From NCBI GenBank assembly GCA_902616645.1, contig CACMTO010000001.1:1-64000 (forward strand): 64,000 nt of DNA, read 5' to 3'. The position numbers and the translations under genes are program-made. Source of the DNA: an uncultured Pelagibacteraceae bacterium. Its GTDB lineage: Bacteria > Pseudomonadota > Alphaproteobacteria > Pelagibacterales > Pelagibacteraceae. Below, one piece after another: positions 44,478 through 53,826 of this stretch. The number at the start of each line of letters is the position of its first letter. The first letter of the stretch is position 1. The notes beneath the pieces were generated by a model that saw only the letters and a list, made by a program, of their open reading frames with translations, made no database searches and was not told where the DNA came from.

Positions 44478-46391
44478 ATGGAAGTTTTAATAATAACATT
44501 ACCATTAATAGCTTCAATTATATCTGGTTTTTTTGGAAAATTTATAGGTGACAGGAACTCAGAAATTATAACAAGTTTATTGGTATCGATATCAGCTCTT
44601 TTTTCTGTAATAGTTTTTTATGACGTGATAGTTAATCAATATCAGGAAAATATTGTTATTGCGACTTGGATAAACTCAGGATCTCTTGAAGTAAATTGGT
44701 CAATAAATATAGATTCATTATCAGCTGTTATGTTAATCGTAGTTACGTCAGTATCTGCATTAGTTCACATTTATTCAATCGGATATATGTCTCATGATCC
44801 ACATAAGCCTCGCTTCATGGCTTACTTATCTTTGTTTACGTTCGCAATGTTAGTGTTGGTAACATCAGATAATTTTATTCAACTATTTTTTGGTTGGGAA
44901 GGTGTAGGTCTATGCTCATATTTTTTGATTGGTTTTTGGTTTAAAAAAGACACAGCTAACAAAGCTGCAATCAAAGCTTTTTTAGTAAATAGAGTAGGTG
45001 ATTTTGGTTTCGCTTTAGGAATATTTTTAATTTTTTATTTATTTGGAACTGTAAACTATTCTGAAGTTTTTGAACAAATTCCAAACATTACAGATAAAAA
45101 CCTTCTTTTCTTAGGAATCACATTTAATTCGGTAGATCTAATTTGTTTGCTTTTATTTATAGGAGCGATGGGTAAATCTGCACAAATTTTACTTCACACC
45201 TGGTTACCGGACGCTATGGAGGGTCCGACTCCAGTATCGGCTTTAATTCACGCAGCTACAATGGTTACAGCTGGAGTTTTTCTAGTAGTAAGATGTTCAC
45301 CAATTTACGAATACTCTGAATTTGTTCTTAATATAATAACTGTTATTGGCATGAGTACAGCATTTTTTGCTGCCTCAGTAGCCCTAGTACAAAATGATAT
45401 AAAAAAGATAATCGCTTATTCTACTTGCAGTCAATTAGGTTATATGTTTTTCGCTACAGGAGTAGGAGCATATAATGTAGCAATGTTTCATTTATTTACG
45501 CACGCATTTTTTAAAGCTTTACTATTTTTAGGTTCTGGCTCAATTATTCATGCATTTAAAAATGAGCAAAATATAAATAATATGGGAGGAGTATGGAAAA
45601 AACTTCCATATACTTATTCTTTAATGATAATTGGGACTTTAGCTCTAACTGGTTTCCCATTTTTGTCAGGCTTTTACTCTAAAGATGCAATAATTGAATT
45701 TGCATATTTAAGAGGAAATACAACGGGTTATTACGCAGCTGGAATTGGTATTTTTACAGCTTTCCTCACTTCAATTTATTCCTGGAGACTAATTTTCAAA
45801 ACTTTTCACGGAAATTATAATAACAAAGAAATAAAGATAGATGAAACTCATGAATCGCCATTAGTCATGTTGATACCATTAGTTTTACTCTCCTTAGGTG
45901 CAGTTTTTGCTGGCTTTTTATTCAAAGAATTATTTATTGGTTTTGAGGGGTTGAGTAATTTTTGGCGTGATTCTATTTTCTTTTTGAAACCGTTAAGCAC
46001 TGATCACCCGCCACTTTGGTTTTTAATGCTTACACCAATATTAGTTATTTTATCTATTCCATTATCTTATTATTTATTTATTAAAAATAAAAAGTTGCCA
46101 GAACAAATTGCTAATATTAATCAACCGCTTTATCAATTTTTATTAAACAAGTGGTATTTTGACGAACTTTATGATGTTTTATTTGTAAAACCATCAAAAA
46201 AATTTGGTATATTTTTATGGAAGTTCTTTGATCTAAAAATAATTGATGGCTTTGGTCCCGATGGTATTTCTAACATTATCAAAAAATTTTCAGTAAAAGC
46301 TAATAAATTTCAAAGCGGATATATATATCAATATGCTTTTGTAATGTTAATTGGTTTTTCTGCATTATTAACTTTTTTAATTGTAAAATGA
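44478..46391 (+). CDS. nuoL: NADH-quinone oxidoreductase subunit L
   Basis: A 637-residue antiporter-like proton-pumping subunit. The motif FFGWEGVGLCSYFLIGFWF has the essential glutamate, GAMGKSAQILLHTWLPDAMEGPTPVSALIHAATMVTAGVFLV the channel lysine and the His/Trp pattern, and the long C-terminal amphipathic and anchor helices are present. It overlaps nuoM by 4 bp (ATGA). Confidence 0.97.
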   Translation: MEVLIITLPLIASIISGFFGKFIGDRNSEIITSLLVSISALFSVIVFYDVIVNQYQENIVIATWINSGSLEVNWSINIDSLSAVMLIVVTSVSALVHIYSIGYMSHDPHKPRFMAYLSLFTFAMLVLVTSDNFIQLFFGWEGVGLCSYFLIGFWFKKDTANKAAIKAFLVNRVGDFGFALGIFLIFYLFGTVNYSEVFEQIPNITDKNLLFLGITFNSVDLICLLLFIGAMGKSAQILLHTWLPDAMEGPTPVSALIHAATMVTAGVFLVVRCSPIYEYSEFVLNIITVIGMSTAFFAASVALVQNDIKKIIAYSTCSQLGYMFFATGVGAYNVAMFHLFTHAFFKALLFLGSGSIIHAFKNEQNINNMGGVWKKLPYTYSLMIIGTLALTGFPFLSGFYSKDAIIEFAYLRGNTTGYYAAGIGIFTAFLTSIYSWRLIFKTFHGNYNNKEIKIDETHESPLVMLIPLVLLSLGAVFAGFLFKELFIGFEGLSNFWRDSIFFLKPLSTDHPPLWFLMLTPILVILSIPLSYYLFIKNKKLPEQIANINQPLYQFLLNKWYFDELYDVLFVKPSKKFGIFLWKFFDLKIIDGFGPDGISNIIKKFSVKANKFQSGYIYQYAFVMLIGFSALLTFLIVK

Positions 46392-47875
46392 TGAACTTTC
46401 CAATTCTTTCATCGCTAATTTTATTGCCATCTATCGGAGCATTATTTTTATTTTTTACAAAAGGTAATAAAAAAAATAATTTTACTGTAAAGTATGTTGC
46501 TTTATTTACTTCGGCTGTAAACTTTTTTTTATCAATTTATTTATGGATATTATTTGATCAAACAACTTCTGAATTTCAATTTGTTGAACAAAGAATTTGG
46601 ATAAAAGATTTTATAAATTACAAAGTAGGAGTTGATGGTATTTCGATTTTATTCATTTTATTAACAACATTTATTACACCACTTTGTGTTATATCTATCA
46701 ATAATTCAATTAAAGAGAGGCTCAGCGAATTTTTGATTGCTGTACTAATCATGGAGTCTTTTATGATTGGAGTCTTCTGTTCTTTAGATCTTGTAATTTT
46801 TTATTTATTTTTTGAAGCTGGCCTAATTCCAATGTTTTTAATTATTGGAATTTGGGGAGGTGCTAGAAGAGTTTACTCTGCGTTCAAATTTTTTTTATAT
46901 ACCTTACTTGGTTCAGTACTTATGTTGGTTGCAATCATCTCTATATATTGGTTAAATGGAACAACAGATATAGTTGAACTTTATGAATCTGGAATAGATA
47001 TTAAATATCAAAACCTTTTATGGTTAGCTTTTTTTAGCTCTTTTGCAGTAAAGACTCCAATGTGGCCTGTCCATACTTGGTTGCCGGATGCCCACGTGGA
47101 AGCACCTACAGCCGGATCTGTCTTGTTGGCAGCTATTTTATTAAAAATGGCTGGTTATGGTTTTATAAGATTTTCTCTAGGATTATTCCCAGTTGCATCA
47201 GAGATTTTTACTCCATTAATTTATACACTCAGTGTTATAGCAATTATTTTTACTTCTTTTATAGCCTTAATGCAGGAGGATATGAAAAAATTAATCGCTT
47301 ATTCATCCGTGGCACATATGGGGTACGTTACTTTGGGAATTTTTACAATTCAACAACAAGGTATTGAAGGTAGTATTATTCAAATGATCAGTCATGGGTT
47401 AGTTTCAGCTGCACTTTTTTTATGTGTAGGCGTTGTTTATGATAGAATGCACTCAAGATTAATAAATACCTATGGTGGTATAGTTAGTATTGTTCCTAAG
47501 TACTCAATTTTGTTTATGGTATTTACTCTTGCAGCTTTGGGCCTTCCAGGAACTAGTGGTTTTGTTGGAGAATTTTTAATTTTGATGGGAGCTTTCAAAG
47601 AAAATTTTTTGGTAGCTGTAATTGCTAGCATTGGGGTAATTATTGGAGCCGCTTACATGCTTTGGTTATATAAAAGAGTTATTTTTGGAAAATTAATTAA
47701 TAATGATTTAAAGCAAATGATTGATTTAAATAAATCTGAGGTATTTATATTATCTTGTTTGGCTGTACCAACTTTATTCTTTGGATTTTATCCAGAACCA
47801 TTGATTAATACGATTGAAGTATCCATTTCAGATTTAATCGATGAATATAATTTTAGATTAGCGGGTAGGCTGTAA
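46388..47875 (+). CDS. nuoM: NADH-quinone oxidoreductase subunit M
   Basis: A 495-residue proton-pumping subunit homologous to Mrp antiporters. It shows FFEAGLIPMFLIIGIWGG, VKTPMWPVHTWLPDAHVEAPTAGSVLLA and LPGTSGFVGEFLIL. A tandem ATG (46388, 46391) starts the gene; the ORF begins at the first. One-base overlap with nuoN (TAATG). Confidence 0.97.
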   Translation: MMNFPILSSLILLPSIGALFLFFTKGNKKNNFTVKYVALFTSAVNFFLSIYLWILFDQTTSEFQFVEQRIWIKDFINYKVGVDGISILFILLTTFITPLCVISINNSIKERLSEFLIAVLIMESFMIGVFCSLDLVIFYLFFEAGLIPMFLIIGIWGGARRVYSAFKFFLYTLLGSVLMLVAIISIYWLNGTTDIVELYESGIDIKYQNLLWLAFFSSFAVKTPMWPVHTWLPDAHVEAPTAGSVLLAAILLKMAGYGFIRFSLGLFPVASEIFTPLIYTLSVIAIIFTSFIALMQEDMKKLIAYSSVAHMGYVTLGIFTIQQQGIEGSIIQMISHGLVSAALFLCVGVVYDRMHSRLINTYGGIVSIVPKYSILFMVFTLAALGLPGTSGFVGEFLILMGAFKENFLVAVIASIGVIIGAAYMLWLYKRVIFGKLINNDLKQMIDLNKSEVFILSCLAVPTLFFGFYPEPLINTIEVSISDLIDEYNFRLAGRL

Positions 47876-49293
47876 TGGAAAATTTGCAATTAGTATTGCC
47901 TGAAATATTTCTTTCATTATCTATAATGTTTTTATTAATATTAGGAGTTTTTAAAAAAAAGAGCTCAAAACTTATTCAAAACCTTTCTTTAGCTGTTTTA
48001 ATTGTAACTGCTGTAATCACTTTTAACGAAACAATTGGTATAAGTGAAACACAATTATTTAATAATAGTATTATAATTGACTACTTATCATCCCTAATGA
48101 AAATAATTACTTTGTTAGCTGCTTTCTTGGTTTTAACAATTTCTTCAAATTATCTAAAAACTTTTCAAATTTTTAAAATTGAGTATCCAATTCTAATTTT
48201 AAGTTCAGTATTAGGTATGATGGTAATGATAAATTCTAACGATTTAATGGTATTTTATATGGGTTTAGAACTTCAGTCTTTATCTTTATATGTTTTAGCA
48301 ACTTTTAACAGGGATCAAATTAAATCCTCTGAAGCTGGGTTAAAATATTTTGTATTAAGTGCATTATCTTCTGGATTATTATTATATGGTTGCTCTTTAA
48401 TATATGGATTTACTGGATCAACTAATTTTAATATAATTGCAAATCAATTAAGTTCAAATGAATATGCTTTAACATTTGGTATTGTATTTATTTTAGTAGG
48501 ATTAGCTTTCAAAATTTCTGCTGTTCCTTTTCATATGTGGGCACCAGATGTTTACGAGGGATCGCCAACCTCGGTAACATTATTCTTTACGATGGTTCCA
48601 AAGATAGCCGCATTAACAGTTTTCATTAGATTTTTATACGTACCTTTTTTAAATCTGATCGATCAATGGCAAATGATTTTAATTTTTTTATCTATTGCTT
48701 CCATGCTTTTTGGTGCTATAGCCGCTATAGGCCAAACAAACTTAAAAAGACTTGTTGCATATAGCTCTATTAGCCATGTTGGTTATGCACTAGCCGGAGT
48801 TGCGGCTGGAACTAACGATGGCATACAAAGTTCAATCGTATATATTTTTATATATGTCTTAATGAATTTGGGATTATTTTCGTGTTTATTAATGCTCAAA
48901 AGAGACGATGTTTACTTTGAAAAAATTGAAGATTTATCTGGTTTATCCAAAAATCATCCAATGTTATCATTATCATTTTTAATAATTCTGTTTTCATTAG
49001 CTGGAATTCCACCATTAGCGGGTTTTTTCGCTAAATTTTATGTTTTTAAAGCAGTAATCGAACAATCAATGTTTTTTTTAGCTATTGTTGGCTTATTATC
49101 AACAGTTGTTGCAGCTTTTTATTATTTGAGATTAATTAAAATTATGTATTTTGACGAAAAAAAAGACAAATACGACACTGACCATGGCTTTTGGTTAAAA
49201 TTTTCTTTAACAGCCTCAACATTGTTAATTTTAGTATACTTCATTTTTCCAGGTGAATTATTAGACGTAGTTTCGAGAATTAACATTATTTAA
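47875..49293 (+). CDS. nuoN: NADH-quinone oxidoreductase subunit N
   Basis: A 472-residue proton-pumping subunit: YMGLELQSLSLYVLATFNRD, SAVPFHMWAPDVYEGSPTSVTLFFTMVPK and FSLAGIPPLAGFFAKFYVF are the expected motifs. It closes the complex I operon and shares one base with the start of the biotin ligase gene, so transcription continues into birA, coaX and rnj. Confidence 0.97.
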   Translation: MENLQLVLPEIFLSLSIMFLLILGVFKKKSSKLIQNLSLAVLIVTAVITFNETIGISETQLFNNSIIIDYLSSLMKIITLLAAFLVLTISSNYLKTFQIFKIEYPILILSSVLGMMVMINSNDLMVFYMGLELQSLSLYVLATFNRDQIKSSEAGLKYFVLSALSSGLLLYGCSLIYGFTGSTNFNIIANQLSSNEYALTFGIVFILVGLAFKISAVPFHMWAPDVYEGSPTSVTLFFTMVPKIAALTVFIRFLYVPFLNLIDQWQMILIFLSIASMLFGAIAAIGQTNLKRLVAYSSISHVGYALAGVAAGTNDGIQSSIVYIFIYVLMNLGLFSCLLMLKRDDVYFEKIEDLSGLSKNHPMLSLSFLIILFSLAGIPPLAGFFAKFYVFKAVIEQSMFFLAIVGLLSTVVAAFYYLRLIKIMYFDEKKDKYDTDHGFWLKFSLTASTLLILVYFIFPGELLDVVSRINII

Positions 49294-49826
49294 TGAAATT
49301 TAAGATTGTAAGACTCAAAAAAGTTAAAAGTACTAATGACACAGCTATTAGAATACTTAGAAATTCGAAACTAAATTATGGAATGATTATTGCAGAAACT
49401 CAAAGTAAAGGACGCGGACAATATGGAAGAAAATGGCTTTCTTTTAAGGGAAATTTGTTTGTTAGTTTTTTTTATAGTTTAGAGCAAATAAATTTAACCT
49501 TATCACAGTTGACAAAGTTAAACTGCTTATTAGTAAAAAAACTAATTTCAAAATATTATAAAAAAAGAATTTTATATAAAAAACCTAATGATTTGTTGAT
49601 TAAAGGAAAAAAGATATGTGGAATTTTACAAGAAACAGTAAATAAATCGAATAAGAAATTTCTTATAGTTGGAATAGGTATCAATTTGATAAAAAAACCC
49701 ACAATTTGTAACTATCCAACCATTGATTTAAATGATTTAATAAACAAAAAAATTTCAAAAAAAAAAATTGAAATAGAGCTAAAAAATATTTTTGAGATGA
49801 AATTTAATAAATTGATAAATAAATGA
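49293..49826 (+). CDS. birA: Biotin--[acetyl-CoA-carboxylase] ligase
   Basis: A 177-residue protein that contains only the catalytic core. TNDTAIRILR and the biotinyl-AMP loop KGRGQYGRKWLSFKGNLFVSF are followed by KKICGILQETV and GIGINL. Both the N-terminal DNA-binding domain (E. coli BirA is 321 residues) and the C-terminal SH3-like domain are absent, so it should be a monofunctional ligase that does not repress biotin genes. Its position after nuoN is standard in alphaproteobacteria. Confidence 0.9.
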   Translation: MKFKIVRLKKVKSTNDTAIRILRNSKLNYGMIIAETQSKGRGQYGRKWLSFKGNLFVSFFYSLEQINLTLSQLTKLNCLLVKKLISKYYKKRILYKKPNDLLIKGKKICGILQETVNKSNKKFLIVGIGINLIKKPTICNYPTIDLNDLINKKISKKKIEIELKNIFEMKFNKLINK

Positions 49827-49839
49827 GAAAGACTTACAA

Positions 49840-50586
49840 ATGTATGTTCTCGGTGATATAGGAAATTCAGAAACCAAAATTTTTTTGGTAAATTCTCGAT
49901 ATAATATAATAAGAAATATTAATTTTCCTTCTAAAGAAGTCAATTATAAAAAATTGAAAACCAAATTTTCTTTTCTGATAAAAGATTTTAAAAAAGTTGA
50001 TAAAATATTATTTTGTAGTGTGGTTCCCAAAACTTTTTACTTGATTAGAAAATTTTTAAGGTCAAAAACTAAAAAAAAATGTTACGAAATTAAAAATTTA
50101 AATTTAAATTCTTTAATTAATATAGATGTTAATTTTCAACAAGTTGGTTCTGATAGGTTGACTAATGCAATAAGTTTAGCTAATGGAAAATCGAATTATA
50201 TAATTCTTGATTTTGGTACCGCAACCACTTTTGATGTTTTAATAAAAAATACTTATAAAGGCGGAATAATTGCACCAGGAATTGAAATCTCCTTAAGTAC
50301 TTTGTCTGATAGAGCCACCCTGATTCCAAAAGTAAATCTAAAAAAAATTAAAAATGTTGTTGGAAAAGATACTATTAGTGCAGTAAGATCTGGTTTTTTC
50401 TGGGGTTACGCTGGTTTAATTGACAATATTGTTTATTTGATTAAGAAGGAAACTAGAAAATCCTTTAAATTAATAATCACTGGGGGTTTTTCAGATTTAT
50501 TTAAAAAATCAATTAAAACCAAATTAATACAAAATAAAAATATTACTGTTAAAGGTTTAATAAAAATTTCTAAATTAATAAAATAA
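49840..50586 (+). CDS. coaX: Type III pantothenate kinase
   Basis: A 248-residue ASKHA-fold kinase. The N-terminus VLGDIGNSETKIFLV has the phosphate loop (D-x-G-N), GSDRLTNAISLA is the pantothenate region and DFGTATTFDVL the second phosphate loop. It makes 4'-phosphopantothenate, the first step of coenzyme A synthesis, and uses a monovalent cation rather than CoA feedback. It follows birA by 13 nt and precedes rnj directly. Confidence 0.93.
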   Translation: MYVLGDIGNSETKIFLVNSRYNIIRNINFPSKEVNYKKLKTKFSFLIKDFKKVDKILFCSVVPKTFYLIRKFLRSKTKKKCYEIKNLNLNSLINIDVNFQQVGSDRLTNAISLANGKSNYIILDFGTATTFDVLIKNTYKGGIIAPGIEISLSTLSDRATLIPKVNLKKIKNVVGKDTISAVRSGFFWGYAGLIDNIVYLIKKETRKSFKLIITGGFSDLFKKSIKTKLIQNKNITVKGLIKISKLIK

Positions 50587-52245
50587 ATGAAAGACGAACT
50601 ACTTTTTTGCCCACTTGGAGGATCCGGAGAAATCGGAATGAACATGAATCTTTTTGGTTATGGTCAGCCTAGTAATCATAAATGGATCATGGTTGATATT
50701 GGAGTTACTTTTGCTGATGATACAGTTCCGGGTATTGATCTTATATATCCTGATCCAGGTTTTATCATTGAAAAAAAAGAAAATTTGCTAGCCATTGTTT
50801 TAACTCACGCTCATGAGGACCATATTGGAGCTATAGCACATTTATGGCCAAAACTTAAATGTCAAATTTTTGCAACACCGTTCACTGCAGTCTTAGTAAA
50901 AGAAAAATTTAAAGAAAAAAATATTGATATTACAAATCATCTAAAAATTGTTCAGCTAAACGGTAAAGTTTTTTTAGAGCCTTTTGAAATTGAGTACATT
51001 ACTTTAACACACTCCATATTAGAACCAAATGGTTTAAGGATCAAAACACCTCTTGGAGTAGTATTACATACTGGCGACTGGAAAGTTGACCCAAACCCTC
51101 TGATAGGAGATGAAATAAATTCAAAAAGATTAAAAGAAATTGGAGAGGAAGGTGTTTTAGCAATGATTTGCGACTCAACAAATGTATTAAGTGCAGGAAG
51201 ATCTGGATCAGAATTAGATGTAAGAAAAAATATGTTAAATATAATGGACAGACTTAAAAAGAAGATAATTATAACTTCTTTCGCATCAAATGTTGCAAGA
51301 ATGGAAACAGCTTTTTATTGTGCAGAAAAAACAGGAAGACAAATTTCATTAGTTGGTAGATCCATGCACAGGATCTACAAAGCAGCAAGACAATGTGGAT
51401 ACCTAAAAGATAGTATCGAACCAGTTGATCCAAGAGAAGCAAAAAACTTTCCAAGGGAAAAAATTGTTTATTTATGTACTGGAAGTCAAGGTGAGCCAAT
51501 GGGAGCTATGATGAGAATATCAAACTATATACATCCAGATGTTTTTATTGAAAAAGGTGATGCAGCGATTTTTTCCTCAAAAATAATACCAGGCAATGAA
51601 AAAAAACTTTACAAATTACACAATCAATTAGTCAAAGATGGCATAGAAGTAATAAGTGAAGAGACTGAATTTATTCATGTTTCAGGACATCCTAATCGAG
51701 AAGATTTAAAAGATATGTATCAATGGGTACAACCCAAATGTTTAATCCCGGTTCATGGAGAACATAGACACATGATTGAACATATTAATTTTGCAAAAGA
51801 AATGCAGGTACCTTATCCAGTCAAAGTAGAAAATGGTGATATCGTAAGATTTTCTTCTGACAGCGAACCTGAAGTTTACGATAAAGCACCTAGTGGTAGA
51901 TTGTATTTAGATGGAAATATAAGTGTTGAGGAGGACTCACAATCAATCAAAGACAGAAAAAATTTAAGCGCAAATGGATATTTAGAAATAACAATCTTGA
52001 TTACACCTAAAGGAAATATCCATAATGATCCTATTATTACTTTTCGAGGTTTGCCGATTTACGAAAAAGATGAATTTATTTATGGCTTAGTTGAAGAAAT
52101 AGAAAAAACAACAAGAACATATAGGCTTGGAAACAAACAACAGGAAAGTAATCTAATAGATGCACTAAAAATCGCAAGCAGAAGATATGCAAAAGAAAAA
52201 ACAGGTAAAAAACCATTTACGAATATTAATTTAGCAAAGATTTAA
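50587..52245 (+). CDS. rnj: Ribonuclease J
   Basis: A 552-residue metallo-beta-lactamase/beta-CASP ribonuclease. The metal-binding motif is LTHAHEDHIGAI (HxHxDH), with HTGDWKVDP; the beta-CASP domain includes ITSFASNVARMETAF and the region CTGSQGEPMGAM; and HVSGHPNREDL and IPVHGEHRHM carry further ligands. It degrades and matures RNA in the cytoplasm. The start is the ATG right after coaX, one base shared with DUF1467. Confidence 0.95.
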   Translation: MKDELLFCPLGGSGEIGMNMNLFGYGQPSNHKWIMVDIGVTFADDTVPGIDLIYPDPGFIIEKKENLLAIVLTHAHEDHIGAIAHLWPKLKCQIFATPFTAVLVKEKFKEKNIDITNHLKIVQLNGKVFLEPFEIEYITLTHSILEPNGLRIKTPLGVVLHTGDWKVDPNPLIGDEINSKRLKEIGEEGVLAMICDSTNVLSAGRSGSELDVRKNMLNIMDRLKKKIIITSFASNVARMETAFYCAEKTGRQISLVGRSMHRIYKAARQCGYLKDSIEPVDPREAKNFPREKIVYLCTGSQGEPMGAMMRISNYIHPDVFIEKGDAAIFSSKIIPGNEKKLYKLHNQLVKDGIEVISEETEFIHVSGHPNREDLKDMYQWVQPKCLIPVHGEHRHMIEHINFAKEMQVPYPVKVENGDIVRFSSDSEPEVYDKAPSGRLYLDGNISVEEDSQSIKDRKNLSANGYLEITILITPKGNIHNDPIITFRGLPIYEKDEFIYGLVEEIEKTTRTYRLGNKQQESNLIDALKIASRRYAKEKTGKKPFTNINLAKI

Positions 52246-52490
52246 TGAGCTTAACTGGATTAGCCATAATTTACATTATAATTTGGTGGATAGTTTTTTT
52301 CGCAATTTTACCGATTGATGTTGAAAGAAAAAAAATGATAAAAATTGATGGTGAGGATCCTGGTTCTCCAGAAAATCCAAGAATACTTAAAAAGTTCATT
52401 TATTGTACAGGAATAACAACGTTTTTATTCATTATTATTTTCTTATTAATGAAATTTGAATATTTAAATTTAAGAAATATAATCACTTAA
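52245..52490 (+). CDS. DUF1467 small membrane protein
   Basis: An 81-residue protein with an N-terminal helix (LAIIYIIIWWIVFFAILPIDVE) and a second hydrophobic segment at the C-terminal half. The segment PIDVERK, a charged turn and the GSPENPRILKK region resemble the DUF1467 family, which in alphaproteobacteria usually lies between rnj and proS, as here. Function unknown. Confidence 0.82.
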   Translation: MSLTGLAIIYIIIWWIVFFAILPIDVERKKMIKIDGEDPGSPENPRILKKFIYCTGITTFLFIIIFLLMKFEYLNLRNIIT

Positions 52491-52491
52491 A

Positions 52492-53826
52492 ATGAATATT
52501 TCGAAATTATTTATTCCTATTTTAAAAAATAATCCCTCTGAAGCCAAAATTAAATCTCATCAATTAATGCTTAGAGTTGGAATGATAAAACAATCCTCTG
52601 CGGGTATATACTCTTGGCTACCTTTAGGCTTAAAGGTAATGAAAAAAATTGAACAAATTGTAAGAGAAGAACAAAATAAAATTGGTGCACAAGAAATTTT
52701 GATGCCAACAATTCAATCTAGTGAAATTTGGAAAGAAAGTGGACGTTACGAGGATTATGGTGAAGAAATGCTTAGAATTAAAGATCGACAAAACCGTGAG
52801 ATGCTTTATGGACCCACCAATGAAGAACTAGTGACAGATATATTTCGTTCATCTGTAAAATCTTATAAATCACTTCCTCAACTTCTTTATCACATCCAAT
52901 GGAAGTTTAGAGATGAAATTAGACCTAGATTTGGAATAATGAGATGTAGAGAATTTTTTATGAAAGATGCTTACTCTTTTGACATAAATGATGAAGAGGC
53001 CATATTTTCTTACAATAAATTTTTTCTATCCTACCTTAAAACTTTTAAAAGATTAGATCTTACAGCCATTCCAATGGCTGCAGATACAGGACCAATAGGT
53101 GGAAACTTGTCTCATGAATTTATAATTCTTGCTGAAACCGGTGAAAGCAAAATTTTTACTGACAAAAGAATTTTTGAATTGAACAGTGAAGATACAAAGT
53201 TAGAAAAGAAATCACTAGAGTCTCTTAGAAATAAATATGAAAAATTTTATGCTGTAACAGATGAAAAGTTCGATAATGGTGAATTTGAAAAAAAAGTGTC
53301 TGAAAACAATAGGTTAAAAACAAAAGGTATAGAAGTTGGACACATATTTTATTTTGGAGATAAATATTCAAAACCAATGGGGGCATCGGTTGATTTACCT
53401 GGAGGAAAAAAAGACTTTGTTAAAATGGGCTCTTACGGGATAGGAGTTTCTAGATTAGTAGGTGCTATAATTGAAGCAAAATATGACGAAAAAAATGAGG
53501 TCATGAAATGGCCAATTTCTGTTGCTCCTTATGATATTGCATTAATACCAATGATAAATAAAAATAACTCATCAGCTCTTGAAAAAGCAAATAAGATAAA
53601 TATTGAGTTAGAAAAAAATAATATTGATTCAATAATTGATGATACAGATGAAAATTTTTCTTCAAAAATAAAAAAAATGAATCTCATCGGCGCACCATTT
53701 CAAATAATAATTGGCAATCAATCTGATGGAGAGTTGTTAGAATTTAAAGAAGTTGGGAAAGAAACCAAAAAAATTGACTTAACCCAAATAATTAAAATTA
53801 TTAAAGAAAAAAAAGTAAAAAATTGA
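52492..53826 (+). CDS. proS: Prolyl-tRNA synthetase (short bacterial type)
   Basis: A 444-residue class II aminoacyl-tRNA synthetase: motif 2 region FRDEIRPRFGIMRCREFFMKDAYSF and motif 3 GSYGIGVSRLVGAIIE. The E. coli-type editing insertion (protein of ~570 residues) is missing, as usual in alphaproteobacteria, so mischarged Ala-tRNA(Pro) must be corrected by other means, if at all. The stop (TGA) overlaps a TTG start of the next gene. Confidence 0.95.
   Translation: MNISKLFIPILKNNPSEAKIKSHQLMLRVGMIKQSSAGIYSWLPLGLKVMKKIEQIVREEQNKIGAQEILMPTIQSSEIWKESGRYEDYGEEMLRIKDRQNREMLYGPTNEELVTDIFRSSVKSYKSLPQLLYHIQWKFRDEIRPRFGIMRCREFFMKDAYSFDINDEEAIFSYNKFFLSYLKTFKRLDLTAIPMAADTGPIGGNLSHEFIILAETGESKIFTDKRIFELNSEDTKLEKKSLESLRNKYEKFYAVTDEKFDNGEFEKKVSENNRLKTKGIEVGHIFYFGDKYSKPMGASVDLPGGKKDFVKMGSYGIGVSRLVGAIIEAKYDEKNEVMKWPISVAPYDIALIPMINKNNSSALEKANKINIELEKNNIDSIIDDTDENFSSKIKKMNLIGAPFQIIIGNQSDGELLEFKEVGKETKKIDLTQIIKIIKEKKVKN

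Noticed and set aside
47062-47367. 101-residue plus-strand ORF within nuoM
   Set aside because: Out-of-frame shadow inside a conserved proton-pumping subunit.
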